NCBI GenBank assembly: GCA_028714695.1
Contig: JAQTLX010000005.1
Coordinates: forward strand, 62,001-126,000
Direction of reading: 5' to 3'
DNA length: 64,000 bases
DNA from: Ignavibacteria bacterium
GTDB lineage: Bacteria; Bacteroidota; Ignavibacteria; Tepidaquicellales; Tepidaquicellaceae
The notes under the pieces were generated by a model, which worked only from the letters and a program-made list of their open reading frames with translations, had not been told where the DNA came from and searched no databases. The stretch's first letter is position 1. Each line of letters opens with the position of its first letter. The position numbers and the translations under genes are program-made. Positions 7,979-17,183 of the stretch are shown here, piece by piece.

Positions 7979-10582
7979 TTAAGTTTGTTGTTCGGAATTA
8001 GGAGTTTTGTCTGCAGCCTTCTTTCTTGATATAAATATTCCGGCTATTCCTCCCGCCAAAATGAGCGTAACAAGTATGTTTGCTGCAATGCTTATTTTTT
8101 TGCCGGTGAAATATGTTTCCGGATAAAACCTTAAATCAACTTTATGCTTTCCTTTCGGAACGATGACCGAACGAAGGAAATAATCCGTTTTGAAAATTTC
8201 TGTTTCGTTTCCGTCGATATAAGCCTTCCATCCTGCCGGATAATACATTTCATCCAGAACAAGCAGGTTGTTTCCGCTTGCGTTGACGTCATAATTAATT
8301 TCGTGAATTCCGAAATTGGCAATCTTTGAAGAAACGGTGGAATCGGGTTTGTCAATCTGAATACCGACATTTTTTTCAACGAACGCCGTATTGCGCGGGT
8401 CAAAAGTACCTGTTTTTATGTTGTTCAGAATATTTAATCCCGTCTCAACTTTCGTTTCATTTACAAAAAACGAACGCGGCATTGCGTATTTATTTACGTA
8501 AACTATATTCGAGCCTTTATATGCTTCGACAAACGAAACCGTATCTTTTAAAGGCGTATCCGATATAATATATTTCACGTTCGCAAGACCCAGCAGGAAC
8601 GGGTTTTCGCCGCCCGCTATATCCACTGCATCCTGATAGATTCTTAATTTTGCGCCCTGATAACCGTTAAACTGGTGAAGCCTGAAATATGCCAGATCGT
8701 TTGTTGTAATTAAATTGCCTTTGTTAAACTGCGCAACTCTGTAATTATATGTATCGGGTTCTTTGGCAAGTATCCACTTCGTGAAATCGCTTTCTGTAAC
8801 GAAATCATCGCGCTGCTTCTTGTCATCCCAGTGAACAGTTTTAGAACTCACACTTAGAAGGTCGAATAATCCTATAAGTATTATTCCCAGCAGCATTATA
8901 TTCTTTGCTACTTTTCTCTGGGCGTAAACCAATATCAGTCCGCCTATCAGAAGTATAAGAAATCCGTGAAGCCTTAAATCCGAAATAATATTTTCGTATG
9001 CAATAGGCGCCAACTGTTGTTTGACGTATTGCGTAACCTGCTGCGCGTTATATCCCTGCGCCTGATATTTCTGCACTAAAGGACCCGATAAAACCGAATC
9101 GGTGTATGAGTTCTCAAATCCAAAAACAGAAAGCAGGAGAAACAAGAAACCAACTCCCGCAACAATATACGACGTTTTGAGAAGTTTCTTTTCTTCTGAC
9201 GGCTCTTTCAGTAAATTAATAATAGACATAAGTCCGTATCCCGCCAAAACCACAAAAGCAAAATCCATGTAATAGTGAATCATAACAGGCGCCCTAAAAC
9301 TGCTGAAATAAGGCATGTAATTATAGAACAAATCGTATAAGATTGGCAGCGTTCGCCCGAAAGACAGAAATAAAAAGAAAATTATCACAAACGTTGTTGC
9401 CTGTACAAAAGGATTTTTCTTAAAATTAAGGGATACACCTATTACCGCCAGCAATAGAACTATGACTCCGAAATATACGGGTGAATCAGTAAACGGCATT
9501 TGCCCCCAGTATAAATTTGCCCTTTGCATCTGTCCCGATTTCGGATCTTTAATTTCAACGCTTCCGAATCCGTAATAGTACGGCAGTACAAACGTCAGAA
9601 CTTCACCCGGACTGAACGACCAGTTTGTCGCGTAATCATAAGTCAAAGGTTTGTCAGTATCTTTATTTTCGGCTTTTGTGGTAATGCTCGATTCGCCTCT
9701 CATGGAATATTTATTATATTCTTTTATCGACATAATAATATTCGCATCCATGGCGACCGCCACAAAAAGTCCCGCGATGAAAATCACCATCGCCTTTACT
9801 ATATTTGCTTTCTTTAACTTTTTAACAAAAGCGTACACCAAAAGATAAGCAAGATAAAATCCCATCATCATGAACGAATAATAAAGCATTTGTATGTGAT
9901 GGAAATGCAGTTGTATATATAGAATAATGGATAACAATCCGAAATATAAAAACATTTTCCAGAGACCCTTTTCTTTATCATCCGCGATTTTTTCGACTAT
10001 CAGCAAAATCAGAGGGAAAAACGCGAAGGTCATCATTTTTGTATGATGCCCAACTATAATAAGTTGTATGATTCCCGTGGCAAAAACACCAAGAAGAGAA
10101 GAAAATAAGGCTACTAAATTATTGTTAAATTTATATTTAGCATAAAAAAACAATGTAATGGCAAAAATGAAATAATATGGAAGCGTCAGAGCAAAAAGAT
10201 TTCCTCCGGAGAACATTTCAAATGCACTGTCCCAAATAAATGAATATATATTATGCATTGCCGGGACGGCTGCGGTCATCGAAGCGAGCGACGGCATTCC
10301 CATAAAAATATAAGGAATCCACAGCGGGAAAATACCCTGCGCTTTAGCGTCATCGAGAAAAGTTTTAAAACTCATCGGCGAGAGATTGTCAGCCGATGCG
10401 AAAACTTTTCCTTCGAACACCCCTTTGCTGAAAAATAGCAGTATAGCAAGTATAATAACTCCGATAAAAGAATAAATAACGGCAGGTTTATTGGTATCGA
10501 AAAAATCCAGTCCGTTTTTATCCTGTTTTGCGGCAATATTCTTTTCTTTTCCTTTTGATAGAGGAATCTTTGTTTTACTCAT
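7979..10582 (-). CDS. YfhO-family multi-spanning membrane protein
   Basis: 867 residues with a short basic cytoplasmic N-terminus, about 12-14 transmembrane segments, a large extracytoplasmic β-rich domain at the C-terminal side and a last TM helix before the tail KKAADKTPNSEQQT. The early sequence FASADNLSPMSF…GIFPLWIPYIFMGMPSL is the YfhO hallmark, the loop after TM1 where GT-C-type enzymes keep catalytic acids. The late block YYPAGWKAYIDGNETEI…LRSVIVPKGKHKVDLRF is also typical. YfhO proteins are thought to be GT-C-like glycosyltransferases acting on lipid-linked sugars (lipoteichoic acid glycosylation in Firmicutes); the substrate here is unknown. Only 5 nt separate it from the biotin carboxylase gene, so it heads that transcription unit. 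Confidence 0.85.
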   Translation of the reverse strand: MSKTKIPLSKGKEKNIAAKQDKNGLDFFDTNKPAVIYSFIGVIILAILLFFSKGVFEGKVFASADNLSPMSFKTFLDDAKAQGIFPLWIPYIFMGMPSLASMTAAVPAMHNIYSFIWDSAFEMFSGGNLFALTLPYYFIFAITLFFYAKYKFNNNLVALFSSLLGVFATGIIQLIIVGHHTKMMTFAFFPLILLIVEKIADDKEKGLWKMFLYFGLLSIILYIQLHFHHIQMLYYSFMMMGFYLAYLLVYAFVKKLKKANIVKAMVIFIAGLFVAVAMDANIIMSIKEYNKYSMRGESSITTKAENKDTDKPLTYDYATNWSFSPGEVLTFVLPYYYGFGSVEIKDPKSGQMQRANLYWGQMPFTDSPVYFGVIVLLLAVIGVSLNFKKNPFVQATTFVIIFFLFLSFGRTLPILYDLFYNYMPYFSSFRAPVMIHYYMDFAFVVLAGYGLMSIINLLKEPSEEKKLLKTSYIVAGVGFLFLLLSVFGFENSYTDSVLSGPLVQKYQAQGYNAQQVTQYVKQQLAPIAYENIISDLRLHGFLILLIGGLILVYAQRKVAKNIMLLGIILIGLFDLLSVSSKTVHWDDKKQRDDFVTESDFTKWILAKEPDTYNYRVAQFNKGNLITTNDLAYFRLHQFNGYQGAKLRIYQDAVDIAGGENPFLLGLANVKYIISDTPLKDTVSFVEAYKGSNIVYVNKYAMPRSFFVNETKVETGLNILNNIKTGTFDPRNTAFVEKNVGIQIDKPDSTVSSKIANFGIHEINYDVNASGNNLLVLDEMYYPAGWKAYIDGNETEIFKTDYFLRSVIVPKGKHKVDLRFYPETYFTGKKISIAANILVTLILAGGIAGIFISRKKAADKTPNSEQQT

Positions 10583-10848
10583 TTTTAATTTTTCTAAATT
10601 ACGCGAATAATCTATTAAAATAGTATTTTTTCCGTATCAATAAAATAGAAAATAAGGTAATAATATAAATGATATAGAGTATTAAAATGATATAATATAA
10701 AAGACAGTTCCTCTGCACCGGGAATGATTAGTCAAAAGATAAATCGAATTATTCTTTAAGTTGATTATTTCTCCAAATCCGTCATGATGAATACTACAAC
10801 TTTATAGAACCCTTACCTGATTTCAATATATATATACCCGACAGGAAG

Positions 10849-10911
10849 CATCCTGGTAGAAATAGTATTAATTATCTCGGTGAAGCCGCAGAGCGGCGAC
10901 ATCTTGGCAGA
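10849..10911. repeat. REP-like palindromic element
   Basis: A perfect hairpin GCCGC-AGA-GCGGC lies at 10885-10897. It is bracketed by two near-copies of the same dodecamer in direct orientation, CATCCTGGTAGA (10849-10860) and CATCTTGGCAGA (10900-10911), 51 nt apart. The layout (tail motif, palindrome, tail motif) resembles dispersed REP-type repeats of Bacteroidota-like genomes. Nothing resembling a RAYT transposase is in the window. Confidence 0.5.
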
Positions 10912-11448
10912 CCTAAGAAGCAATTCATTGCGGACACACATTAAACAAGCATATTAAAATTCCGCTATAAACGATACTATTATATAACGTTAACAATCAA
11001 AGCAAATAACTTTCATACACGAACGAAAACACTCAGGATTGCGTTTTTTTGTCTTATTCGAGAACTATACCTAAATACTGCCTAATAATATTATATTATT
11101 ATTATGCTATAATTATATAGTATATTTATCTTGCTTCTTCATTATTTATTTTCAATATTAATGTAGAATTAAATCTATTTTAAAACCAAAGGACAATTAT
11201 AGACGTAGAATTACCGTGTTTTAATTGAGAGTATTAAATTTCCCAATCATCAAAATTGAATGTTATGACGGCATTTATTAAAAATGAAACAGCGGATAAT
11301 TCTATTTTTTGCTTCTCGTATTTAATAATCAATCTTCGCAACGATATATATTATCCTAAAGTATACTACTTACAAATTTTATCACCAAAAAAACAACACT
11401 ACTATCAAAACCGTATTTCATTAAACTATTAAAAGAAAAGGGGGAGTA

Positions 11449-11572
11449 ATGGCAAAAGGACCATAGAAACAAACTCACGGAAGAGCATACGGATTTACGG
11501 AATAAACATCAAAATATCGACGAGTTTTTAAAAGGGACTGACACAAGCGTCAGAATCGACCCAAGAAGATAG
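11449..11572 (+). pseudogene. Broken small protein gene (~40 residues)
   Basis: A strong Shine-Dalgarno (AAAGGGGGAG, ending 2 nt before the ATG) precedes ATG 11449-11451, but codon 6 is TAG. Read through, the frame gives MAKGP-*-KQTHGRAYGFTE. One extra base around 11505 then shifts it into KHQNIDEFLKGTDTSVRIDP followed by RR and a proper TAG at 11570-11572. The charged, protein-like reading in both halves, joined by single lesions and headed by a good RBS, suggests a recently inactivated small gene. No family is recognised. Confidence 0.4.
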
Positions 11573-11887
11573 ATTCAAATAAATTTATATTAAAATATAA
11601 ATATATTTAAGTGCCAGCCCTTTGGAGAAATTAAGACTATTTATGATATTATTAAAGTCTGTAAAATACGTGTTAACTTTTTCGGTTAAAAGAACTGAAT
11701 ACATTTTAATTTATATTATCTGAGCATTGCATTTTACAAGAAGGAACCAGAACTAACAACAACGATAAAAAAATTATAATGTCTCAGTTCGGGTAAGAAT
11801 ATAATTTGACCATTTTTCCTGTTCCGGTTCATTTTAAATAAAAATTAATATCAAGTATCAAGGAATTAAAATAAGAGAAACAATCAT

Positions 11888-12994
11888 ATGAATATCGGGA
11901 AATTAGCATCACGAACATTGCCGCTCTTTCTTATTCTAACAATCATTTTATTGTCAGTTATCTGTCTAAATTCTTGTTCGGATGACATTGTCTCCCCGCC
12001 TCAAATTGGGTTTGACAGCGCCAGATTTTACTGGGAACACGACACAACTATGATTTCAGGCTTTATCGAAGATTTTGATTTATATACACCGGACACAAAC
12101 AACATTTTTATAACGAGTTACATCGAAAACATGATATTCAGAAGAACAAAAACGGCGAAAGAAAGATACTATTTTCCAAATAACGAGAGAGTTCAATTAA
12201 TGGTTGGGAGTGATTTAACAAATTCATATTTATTCGGATATACCGAAAATGCTATTAGTTTTGATACTTACAAACCTTTCATAATGAAATGGAACGGTTC
12301 CGGTTTTGATAAACTACCGTCGTCATATATATTATCCGGAGATGGTTTTAATATGTATGCCGGATTATACGTCAACCCTTCCGAGATGTGGATTGCCTGT
12401 CTTGGAGGACGCGTACTGAGGTACAACGGTAATGATTTTGAATTGTCAACTCTTAAAGACTCCACAATCCCTGATAAAGAAATCCTGGTTAGACATATTT
12501 ATGCCGATAAGGACAATAAAATAAAAATTCTGGCGGCTTACAAAGAAGTATGGGAGACAGCAAAATATATTTATATATTTGAATATAGAAATGGCAACTG
12601 GGAAATAATCTTTAAAGAGGAAGCAAGTTTAAATCACCAGAGTTTTTCAGTGCTTTCGAATAAAGACATAGTTATAAGCGGTCCCGACGGCGTTTATTTG
12701 TTTGACGGACAGAGGTTTAATAAAGCCGTTGAGCCTCGAATAATGCATGCATTACCTGTAATAGCAGGAAGTTCAATCAACAATTTTATGGCAATAGGCC
12801 GTACTACTGAACCGCCGCCCTGCTTTGTATACAACTGGAACGGGACAAGATGGAGCAAAGAAGTTATTGGATATATAATTGGTCATGATGAATTAAAAAT
12901 GGTGAATGATAATTATTTTGTTTATGTGAACAATTTCCAATCATTAAATGACATATTGATTGGAAGAAGAAAATCTTTCACAAAATTAAATTAA
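11888..12994 (+). CDS. Hypothetical secreted lipoprotein, β-propeller-like
   Basis: 368 residues. The N-terminus is a signal peptide (basic n-region, LPLFLILTIILLSVICLNSC) with a lipobox-like LNSC|S, giving a lipidated Cys near residue 29. The mature part, after SDDIVSPPQIGFD, has recurrent short β-strand/aromatic stretches (FIMKWNGSGFDKL, MWIACLGGRVLRYNGNDFEL, VYLFDGQRFNKA, FVYNWNGTRWSKE) about 45-60 residues apart, like a propeller built from 'W/YNG' blades. No enzyme motif is seen. It lies 4 nt upstream of the broken T9SS gene and probably shared its transcript. The function is unknown. Confidence 0.7.
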   Translation: MNIGKLASRTLPLFLILTIILLSVICLNSCSDDIVSPPQIGFDSARFYWEHDTTMISGFIEDFDLYTPDTNNIFITSYIENMIFRRTKTAKERYYFPNNERVQLMVGSDLTNSYLFGYTENAISFDTYKPFIMKWNGSGFDKLPSSYILSGDGFNMYAGLYVNPSEMWIACLGGRVLRYNGNDFELSTLKDSTIPDKEILVRHIYADKDNKIKILAAYKEVWETAKYIYIFEYRNGNWEIIFKEEASLNHQSFSVLSNKDIVISGPDGVYLFDGQRFNKAVEPRIMHALPVIAGSSINNFMAIGRTTEPPPCFVYNWNGTRWSKEVIGYIIGHDELKMVNDNYFVYVNNFQSLNDILIGRRKSFTKLN

Positions 12995-12998
12995 AAAA

Positions 12999-13418
12999 AT
13001 GAAAAATATAAAATCATTATTGATAATATTCATTTTGTTAATGAATATTCAAGTAAAAGGGCAAACCGAATGGAATTACTTAAGTCTGCCGGTCAATCCC
13101 GTGTCAATAAAGTTCAGCAGTCCTTACACCGGATGGGTTGTTGGAAATAGCGGAAACAGTGTGAAGATATTAAAAACGGATAATCGCGGAGAATCATGGA
13201 CTGAAATAAAATCGGTTAATCTAATAACGAGTTCTTATGCATATTATCCGCGCCCTTCAATAGCGTTAATAGATGATAACAAAGGTTTCCTTTACTATGG
13301 AAATAAAATATATAAAACCCTTGATGGAGGTTCGAACTGGTACGCTCCGTCAGAATTTTCAGGTTTAAACAATCAGCAAGGAATGCAAACTATTAAATTT
13401 TACAACGCAAATACCTGA
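12999..13418 (+). CDS. 5' fragment of the interrupted T9SS protein: signal peptide and first propeller blades
   Basis: 139 codons to the premature TGA. The signal peptide is MKNIKSLLIIFILLMNIQVKGQ, with cleavage likely after VKG. The mature part shows YCF48-type blades: TGWVVGNSGNSVKILKTDNR, then FLYYGNKIYKTLDGGSNWY. If the stop is real, the cell makes a short secreted fragment without a sorting signal. Confidence 0.6.
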   Translation: MKNIKSLLIIFILLMNIQVKGQTEWNYLSLPVNPVSIKFSSPYTGWVVGNSGNSVKILKTDNRGESWTEIKSVNLITSSYAYYPRPSIALIDDNKGFLYYGNKIYKTLDGGSNWYAPSEFSGLNNQQGMQTIKFYNANT

Positions 13419-15089
13419 TACTTTACTTATACTGACCCGACCACTTATACTGCTGGAACACAAATATATCGTACGAATGACGGCGGTAATTCCTGGGTGC
13501 AAGCATATACAAGCAATTTTTATTATAATTGCTACGTTTATTTATCCGATGTAATATTCGATGATAATTTTGCTTACTTTGTTGGTTTACAATATCTCTA
13601 CAGCGATGGAGTATATAGACGTATAAGTTTCAAATATAATATGTCTTCAAACGAATGTGTACCGATAATAAAAGATAACCCAACGGGTTCAAATACAACA
13701 TATAAATTTGCAGCGACCACGCCAAGTAAACAGATGAAAATTCTTGGGACTTTGTCGGTAAATTCAAGTGATAGAGGAACATATTGCTACACTGACCTGA
13801 ATAACGTAAATGCTAAGTACAAAATTTCTGATGACTTTGATTGGAATTTTTTGGGAGGTATTGAGTTTTCTGACGAAAATAATGGAACGGCATATATACA
13901 TAGTAATTTATATAAAACAACAAACGGAGGTATCAACTGGCAGCAAATATTGTCTGTTCCAAGCGCGGTAATTCAGGGAGATGATAATTTGCAGGTATTT
14001 GGCGATTTGATATATGCAGGCTGCAACCAAAACAGCAGACTGTATTATAAAAACATTGGATTAACAATGTCAACCGTGTTTGATAATGCTGCCGGAAACT
14101 GGGGCATCAATATTAATGGTTCAACTTATAATACCCCCTCAAACAATTTTTTCAGATATGGGACAATTAATGTTAGTACACCTACGGAAGATCCAACAGA
14201 TAAAGTATTTTATTGCTGGAACGATGGAAGTATGTCGCGTAATCGTAATGATTATAGCCTGACTTACGCAAGCAATATATCAAATATTTACAAAACCCGT
14301 CAAAAGACAACGGAAGATTTTGCAATCTCCAACGCAAACCAGACAAAAGCGATTCGAATAGCGTCGAACGGCAGTACGCCGATGGTTCACTCAAGCATCG
14401 GCGGAATTTTTTACTCTGAAAGTTCCTCGCCGAATGTCGGTTTTGGAAATGAATCGGTTGTAAACGGCGGTCAAGACTACGCACAATTGCCTAATTCAAA
14501 CACTGCCGATAACAATAAAAATCCGTCAATAAACGAAATTAAATATTTTTCTGCCGGAGACAATTCAAATGCCGGGGCTGTTACACCCGCCGTTTTGACA
14601 ATGGCTTCTGTCTGGGAAAGACGTGACCCGAACACGAACAATACCGATATTTTATGCGCGCTGGGAACAACGACAGGCGGCTATAATCTCTGGACAAGAT
14701 ACGGCAGTAATTTATCCGCGCTCGACGGAAAAATAACTACTTTCAGCACAGCGGCAAATTTTAATTCAAAGCCTGATATCTATTCGATTTTCTGCGGTAC
14801 TGATAATACGGACGTCCGGGATTATTTAATGATAGTGCCGCATCTTGAACCCGCGTCAAACGGCAGATTAGTTGTATCGGTTAGATATAAAAACTTTCAG
14901 GGATATGATAATGAGGCATTAAGAGTTGAAGATATAGAAAACTATGAAACAAATGATTATAAGGTGATAAAAGAAAATGTTTCCGATTATTCGGTAACGT
15001 ACAGCCCCGTATTAATTAATAACTCTAAAGGCGTTTATTTGTATTTTACATATAAGAAAAACGGCAACATTATTACCAAAGAGACTTGA
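13419..15089 (+). CDS. Middle fragment of the interrupted T9SS protein
   Basis: In frame with the 5' fragment and open from 13419 to the TGA at 15087-15089; the first plausible internal restart is a GTG at 13497. It contains further YCF48-like blades (IYRTNDGGNSW, NLYKTTNGGINWQQIL) and then an Asn/Ser/Thr-rich β-region without a recognised domain. It has no independent signal peptide, which supports its being part of the upstream gene. Confidence 0.55.
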   Translation, partial: YFTYTDPTTYTAGTQIYRTNDGGNSWVQAYTSNFYYNCYVYLSDVIFDDNFAYFVGLQYLYSDGVYRRISFKYNMSSNECVPIIKDNPTGSNTTYKFAATTPSKQMKILGTLSVNSSDRGTYCYTDLNNVNAKYKISDDFDWNFLGGIEFSDENNGTAYIHSNLYKTTNGGINWQQILSVPSAVIQGDDNLQVFGDLIYAGCNQNSRLYYKNIGLTMSTVFDNAAGNWGININGSTYNTPSNNFFRYGTINVSTPTEDPTDKVFYCWNDGSMSRNRNDYSLTYASNISNIYKTRQKTTEDFAISNANQTKAIRIASNGSTPMVHSSIGGIFYSESSSPNVGFGNESVVNGGQDYAQLPNSNTADNNKNPSINEIKYFSAGDNSNAGAVTPAVLTMASVWERRDPNTNNTDILCALGTTTGGYNLWTRYGSNLSALDGKITTFSTAANFNSKPDIYSIFCGTDNTDVRDYLMIVPHLEPASNGRLVVSVRYKNFQGYDNEALRVEDIENYETNDYKVIKENVSDYSVTYSPVLINNSKGVYLYFTYKKNGNIITKET

Positions 15090-16510
15090 TATACATTGCG
15101 GGATTAAGCCAAATTAGAAGGGAAGAAGTACCCGTTGGAGAAAGAGAATATTGTGTGTCAGAGGGCGACCTGCAAAGCCAGAGAAACACACCGGATATAA
15201 CACTTAGAAACGGTTTGCCGGCTATATGTTATCAGGGCACGCGTGATATGACCAGAGAGATTATATATGACGGTACGAGTGAAACAGAGAGTATGCTTCT
15301 CCATTATTATCCAATAAAAATAAGAATGCGTAATGCGGACGGCGGCTGGACTGGACTTGATTATAATTCCAACGGTATTCAGACACAGGAAAATCCGGAT
15401 ATCGAAGGCTCTACGAACTTCGATGCTTTCCTCATTAATTTTTCCAAAGCAAATACAACATTCTATCAGTTTGTAAAAATTAATTCAGCCTTATATAATG
15501 GCTTCAGTTGCAGTCCCGGTTCTTTCACCGGAAAAGACGCGAAATTGATTAAGGGGTCTTATTCCGGACCCCTTGGAAATGAATCAAAACCGGGAATATT
15601 AACTCTTTCAAATCCGGTAAATTCAATATATACCGTAGGTAAGCAAAACATATCATTAGTAAATAATGCGCCTGTTTATGACGGTTTCAGTAATCTCGAT
15701 GGAACAATTATAAAAAACAACACACAGTACGCATTTACATTAGGACCAATAATTGCGAGTAATACAACTTCCGGATTTTCAGATGATACTCCTCCTCAGA
15801 CGGTACATAATGCCGTTGAATTCAACGAAACAATGAAGTCCGCTGTATTTACGTTGAGCAACAACGATACATTGATTCTTGGAGCAGCCGGAAGATATTT
15901 AGCGGCGTCGAGTCAGGCAATTCAGCCTATGACTTACCACATTAACCTTGTGAACTCAAACTCAGGATTAATTCTTCGAGAACTATTCAGAGATACAATT
16001 AATACAGATGATTCTGTAGGAATTGAATTCTTAAGAGGTTTTGTAATAAATAATATTGATAAAGGAACGGATCAGTTTTATGTTCAATTATTAATAGATA
16101 CAGCAAACGCAAGCGCCGCGAGTTATATATTATCAGGAGTATATCCGGATAATACATTAACCGGAGGCGATGCACCGAAAAGCTACAGGACAAAAGTTCA
16201 TTTTGGCGGTATTTCTAACTCAATGCATTCAGTAATACAACTGCCTAAAAATTACGAACTTTCGCAGAACTATCCGAATCCTTTTAATCCAAGCACGACA
16301 ATAAAATATGCACTGCCGAAAGACGGTCTCGTTACAATAAAAGTGTACGATTTGACAGGAAGAGAAATAACACGACTCGTAAACGAAGTTAAGCAAGCAG
16401 GGTATCATTCCGTCTTATTCAATGCTTCAAATCTATCATCCGGTATTTATTTCTACAGAATAATAGCAGGTGATTTTATTCAAACAAAGAAGATGCTGAT
16501 GATTAAATAA
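15086..16510 (+). CDS. 3' fragment of the interrupted T9SS protein with type A sorting domain
   Basis: 474 codons in a different frame from the middle fragment. The frame is already open before 15086 (YYQRDLIYIAGL), so the TTG at 15086 is probably not a true start. The last ~85 residues form the type IX sorting tail: LSQNYPNPFNPSTTIKYALP, then VYDLTGREITRLV, LSSGIYFYRI and the terminal KKMLMIK. This directs secretion through PorU-type T9SS machinery. The middle is β-rich with no known domain. Confidence 0.7.
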   Translation: MIYIAGLSQIRREEVPVGEREYCVSEGDLQSQRNTPDITLRNGLPAICYQGTRDMTREIIYDGTSETESMLLHYYPIKIRMRNADGGWTGLDYNSNGIQTQENPDIEGSTNFDAFLINFSKANTTFYQFVKINSALYNGFSCSPGSFTGKDAKLIKGSYSGPLGNESKPGILTLSNPVNSIYTVGKQNISLVNNAPVYDGFSNLDGTIIKNNTQYAFTLGPIIASNTTSGFSDDTPPQTVHNAVEFNETMKSAVFTLSNNDTLILGAAGRYLAASSQAIQPMTYHINLVNSNSGLILRELFRDTINTDDSVGIEFLRGFVINNIDKGTDQFYVQLLIDTANASAASYILSGVYPDNTLTGGDAPKSYRTKVHFGGISNSMHSVIQLPKNYELSQNYPNPFNPSTTIKYALPKDGLVTIKVYDLTGREITRLVNEVKQAGYHSVLFNASNLSSGIYFYRIIAGDFIQTKKMLMIK

Positions 16511-16522
16511 ACAGGTCTATAT

Positions 16523-16547
16523 AATCGAAAGACCGCCGATTTTTTTG
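16523..16547 (+). terminator. Weak intrinsic terminator after the T9SS gene
   Basis: A short stem AATCG/CGATT (16523-16527 with 16537-16541) is followed by a run of seven T, 13 nt after the stop. An alternative pairing GGTCT/AGACC overlaps it. The stem is short, so confidence is low. Confidence 0.35.
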
Positions 16548-16686
16548 AGAGGAAGGCTTATTAAATTTTGTCATTCAACCGTACGGCAAAGAAACGCGTA
16601 TATTTTAACAAAAATCAGCCGTTTTACCGGTTCGTATTACGTTTAAAATAAGTCAAAAAACAATTGGAATTAAGACCGTATATTCA

Positions 16687-16713
16687 GCGTGAGTTTTGCA
16701 CAAAAACTCACGC
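16687..16713. other. Perfect 11-bp hairpin in intergenic DNA
   Basis: GCGTGAGTTTT, a 5-nt loop (GCACA) and AAAACTCACGC form a perfect stem. It is 177 nt after the preceding stop and ~470 nt before nrdJ, and is followed by TTTATAT rather than a clean T run. It could be a back-up terminator or part of an RNA. The rest of 16511-17183 shows no gene, no NrdR box I can support and no B12-box riboswitch core. Confidence 0.5.
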
Positions 16714-17183
16714 TTTATATTATAAGAGAACTGACGTAAAAAGAAAAATGAATGCGGTTTGTGATTGTATAATTTTTCCAATATTCTCTTAAGACAAAGC
16801 AGACGGACGTTCAGAACCTCGAACGGCGGTATAATCAGTTAATATTTATGCCTTCAAGTTGATACAGCCGAGAACCCTTTACTGCAAAGCGTTTCCGCTA
16901 TTCGTTCGCCTCAAACGCAAACATACAAACGCTTTAACGTAATTATGTTCGGAGAGTGCGCGATTTGTTTCCGAATGAATTTTATTTTTGCGCCGGAAAT
17001 TTTTTACGAAAGAGATTTCTCAAAGGAAATTTGGGAAAATCAAGTATAAAATTAGGTAAAAAAATTTATTCTGATGTTTGATTTTAAATTTATTTCTTTT
17101 AAATTACAAGCAACACATCAATTAAATATTCTTTTAAATAATTAATATTTTTTCCAAGGGGAACACGATAAGTTTAAATTACA

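Larger units (their letters stand above)
10583..11887. other. 1.3 kb gene-poor, AT-rich intergenic stretch
   Basis: No intact gene is visible on either strand. The region holds the divergent upstream sequences of the YfhO gene (minus) and the lipoprotein gene (plus), a REP-like palindromic repeat (10849-10911) and a broken small ORF with a strong ribosome-binding site (11449-11572). The rest is AT-rich without clear structure. It may be what remains of deleted genes. Confidence 0.6.
12999..16510 (+). pseudogene. Large T9SS-exported protein, interrupted by a stop and a frameshift
   Basis: Three consecutive open segments reconstruct one protein of ~1,170 residues. Segment 1 (12999-13415) starts with a signal peptide. 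An in-frame TGA (13416-13418) sits where TGG (Trp) would fit: …FYNANT-*-YFTYTDPTTY…RTNDGGNSW. The same frame then continues to a TGA at 15087-15089. Around 15068-15080 the reading passes to another frame (…KKNGNI to YYQRDLIYIAGL…), which runs to 16510 and ends in a type A sorting domain. Repeated 'TxDGGxxW' blades (ILKTDNRGESW, KTLDGGSNW, RTNDGGNSW, KTTNGGINW) indicate a YCF48/BNR-like β-propeller. Either a real pseudogene or assembly errors. Confidence 0.75.
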
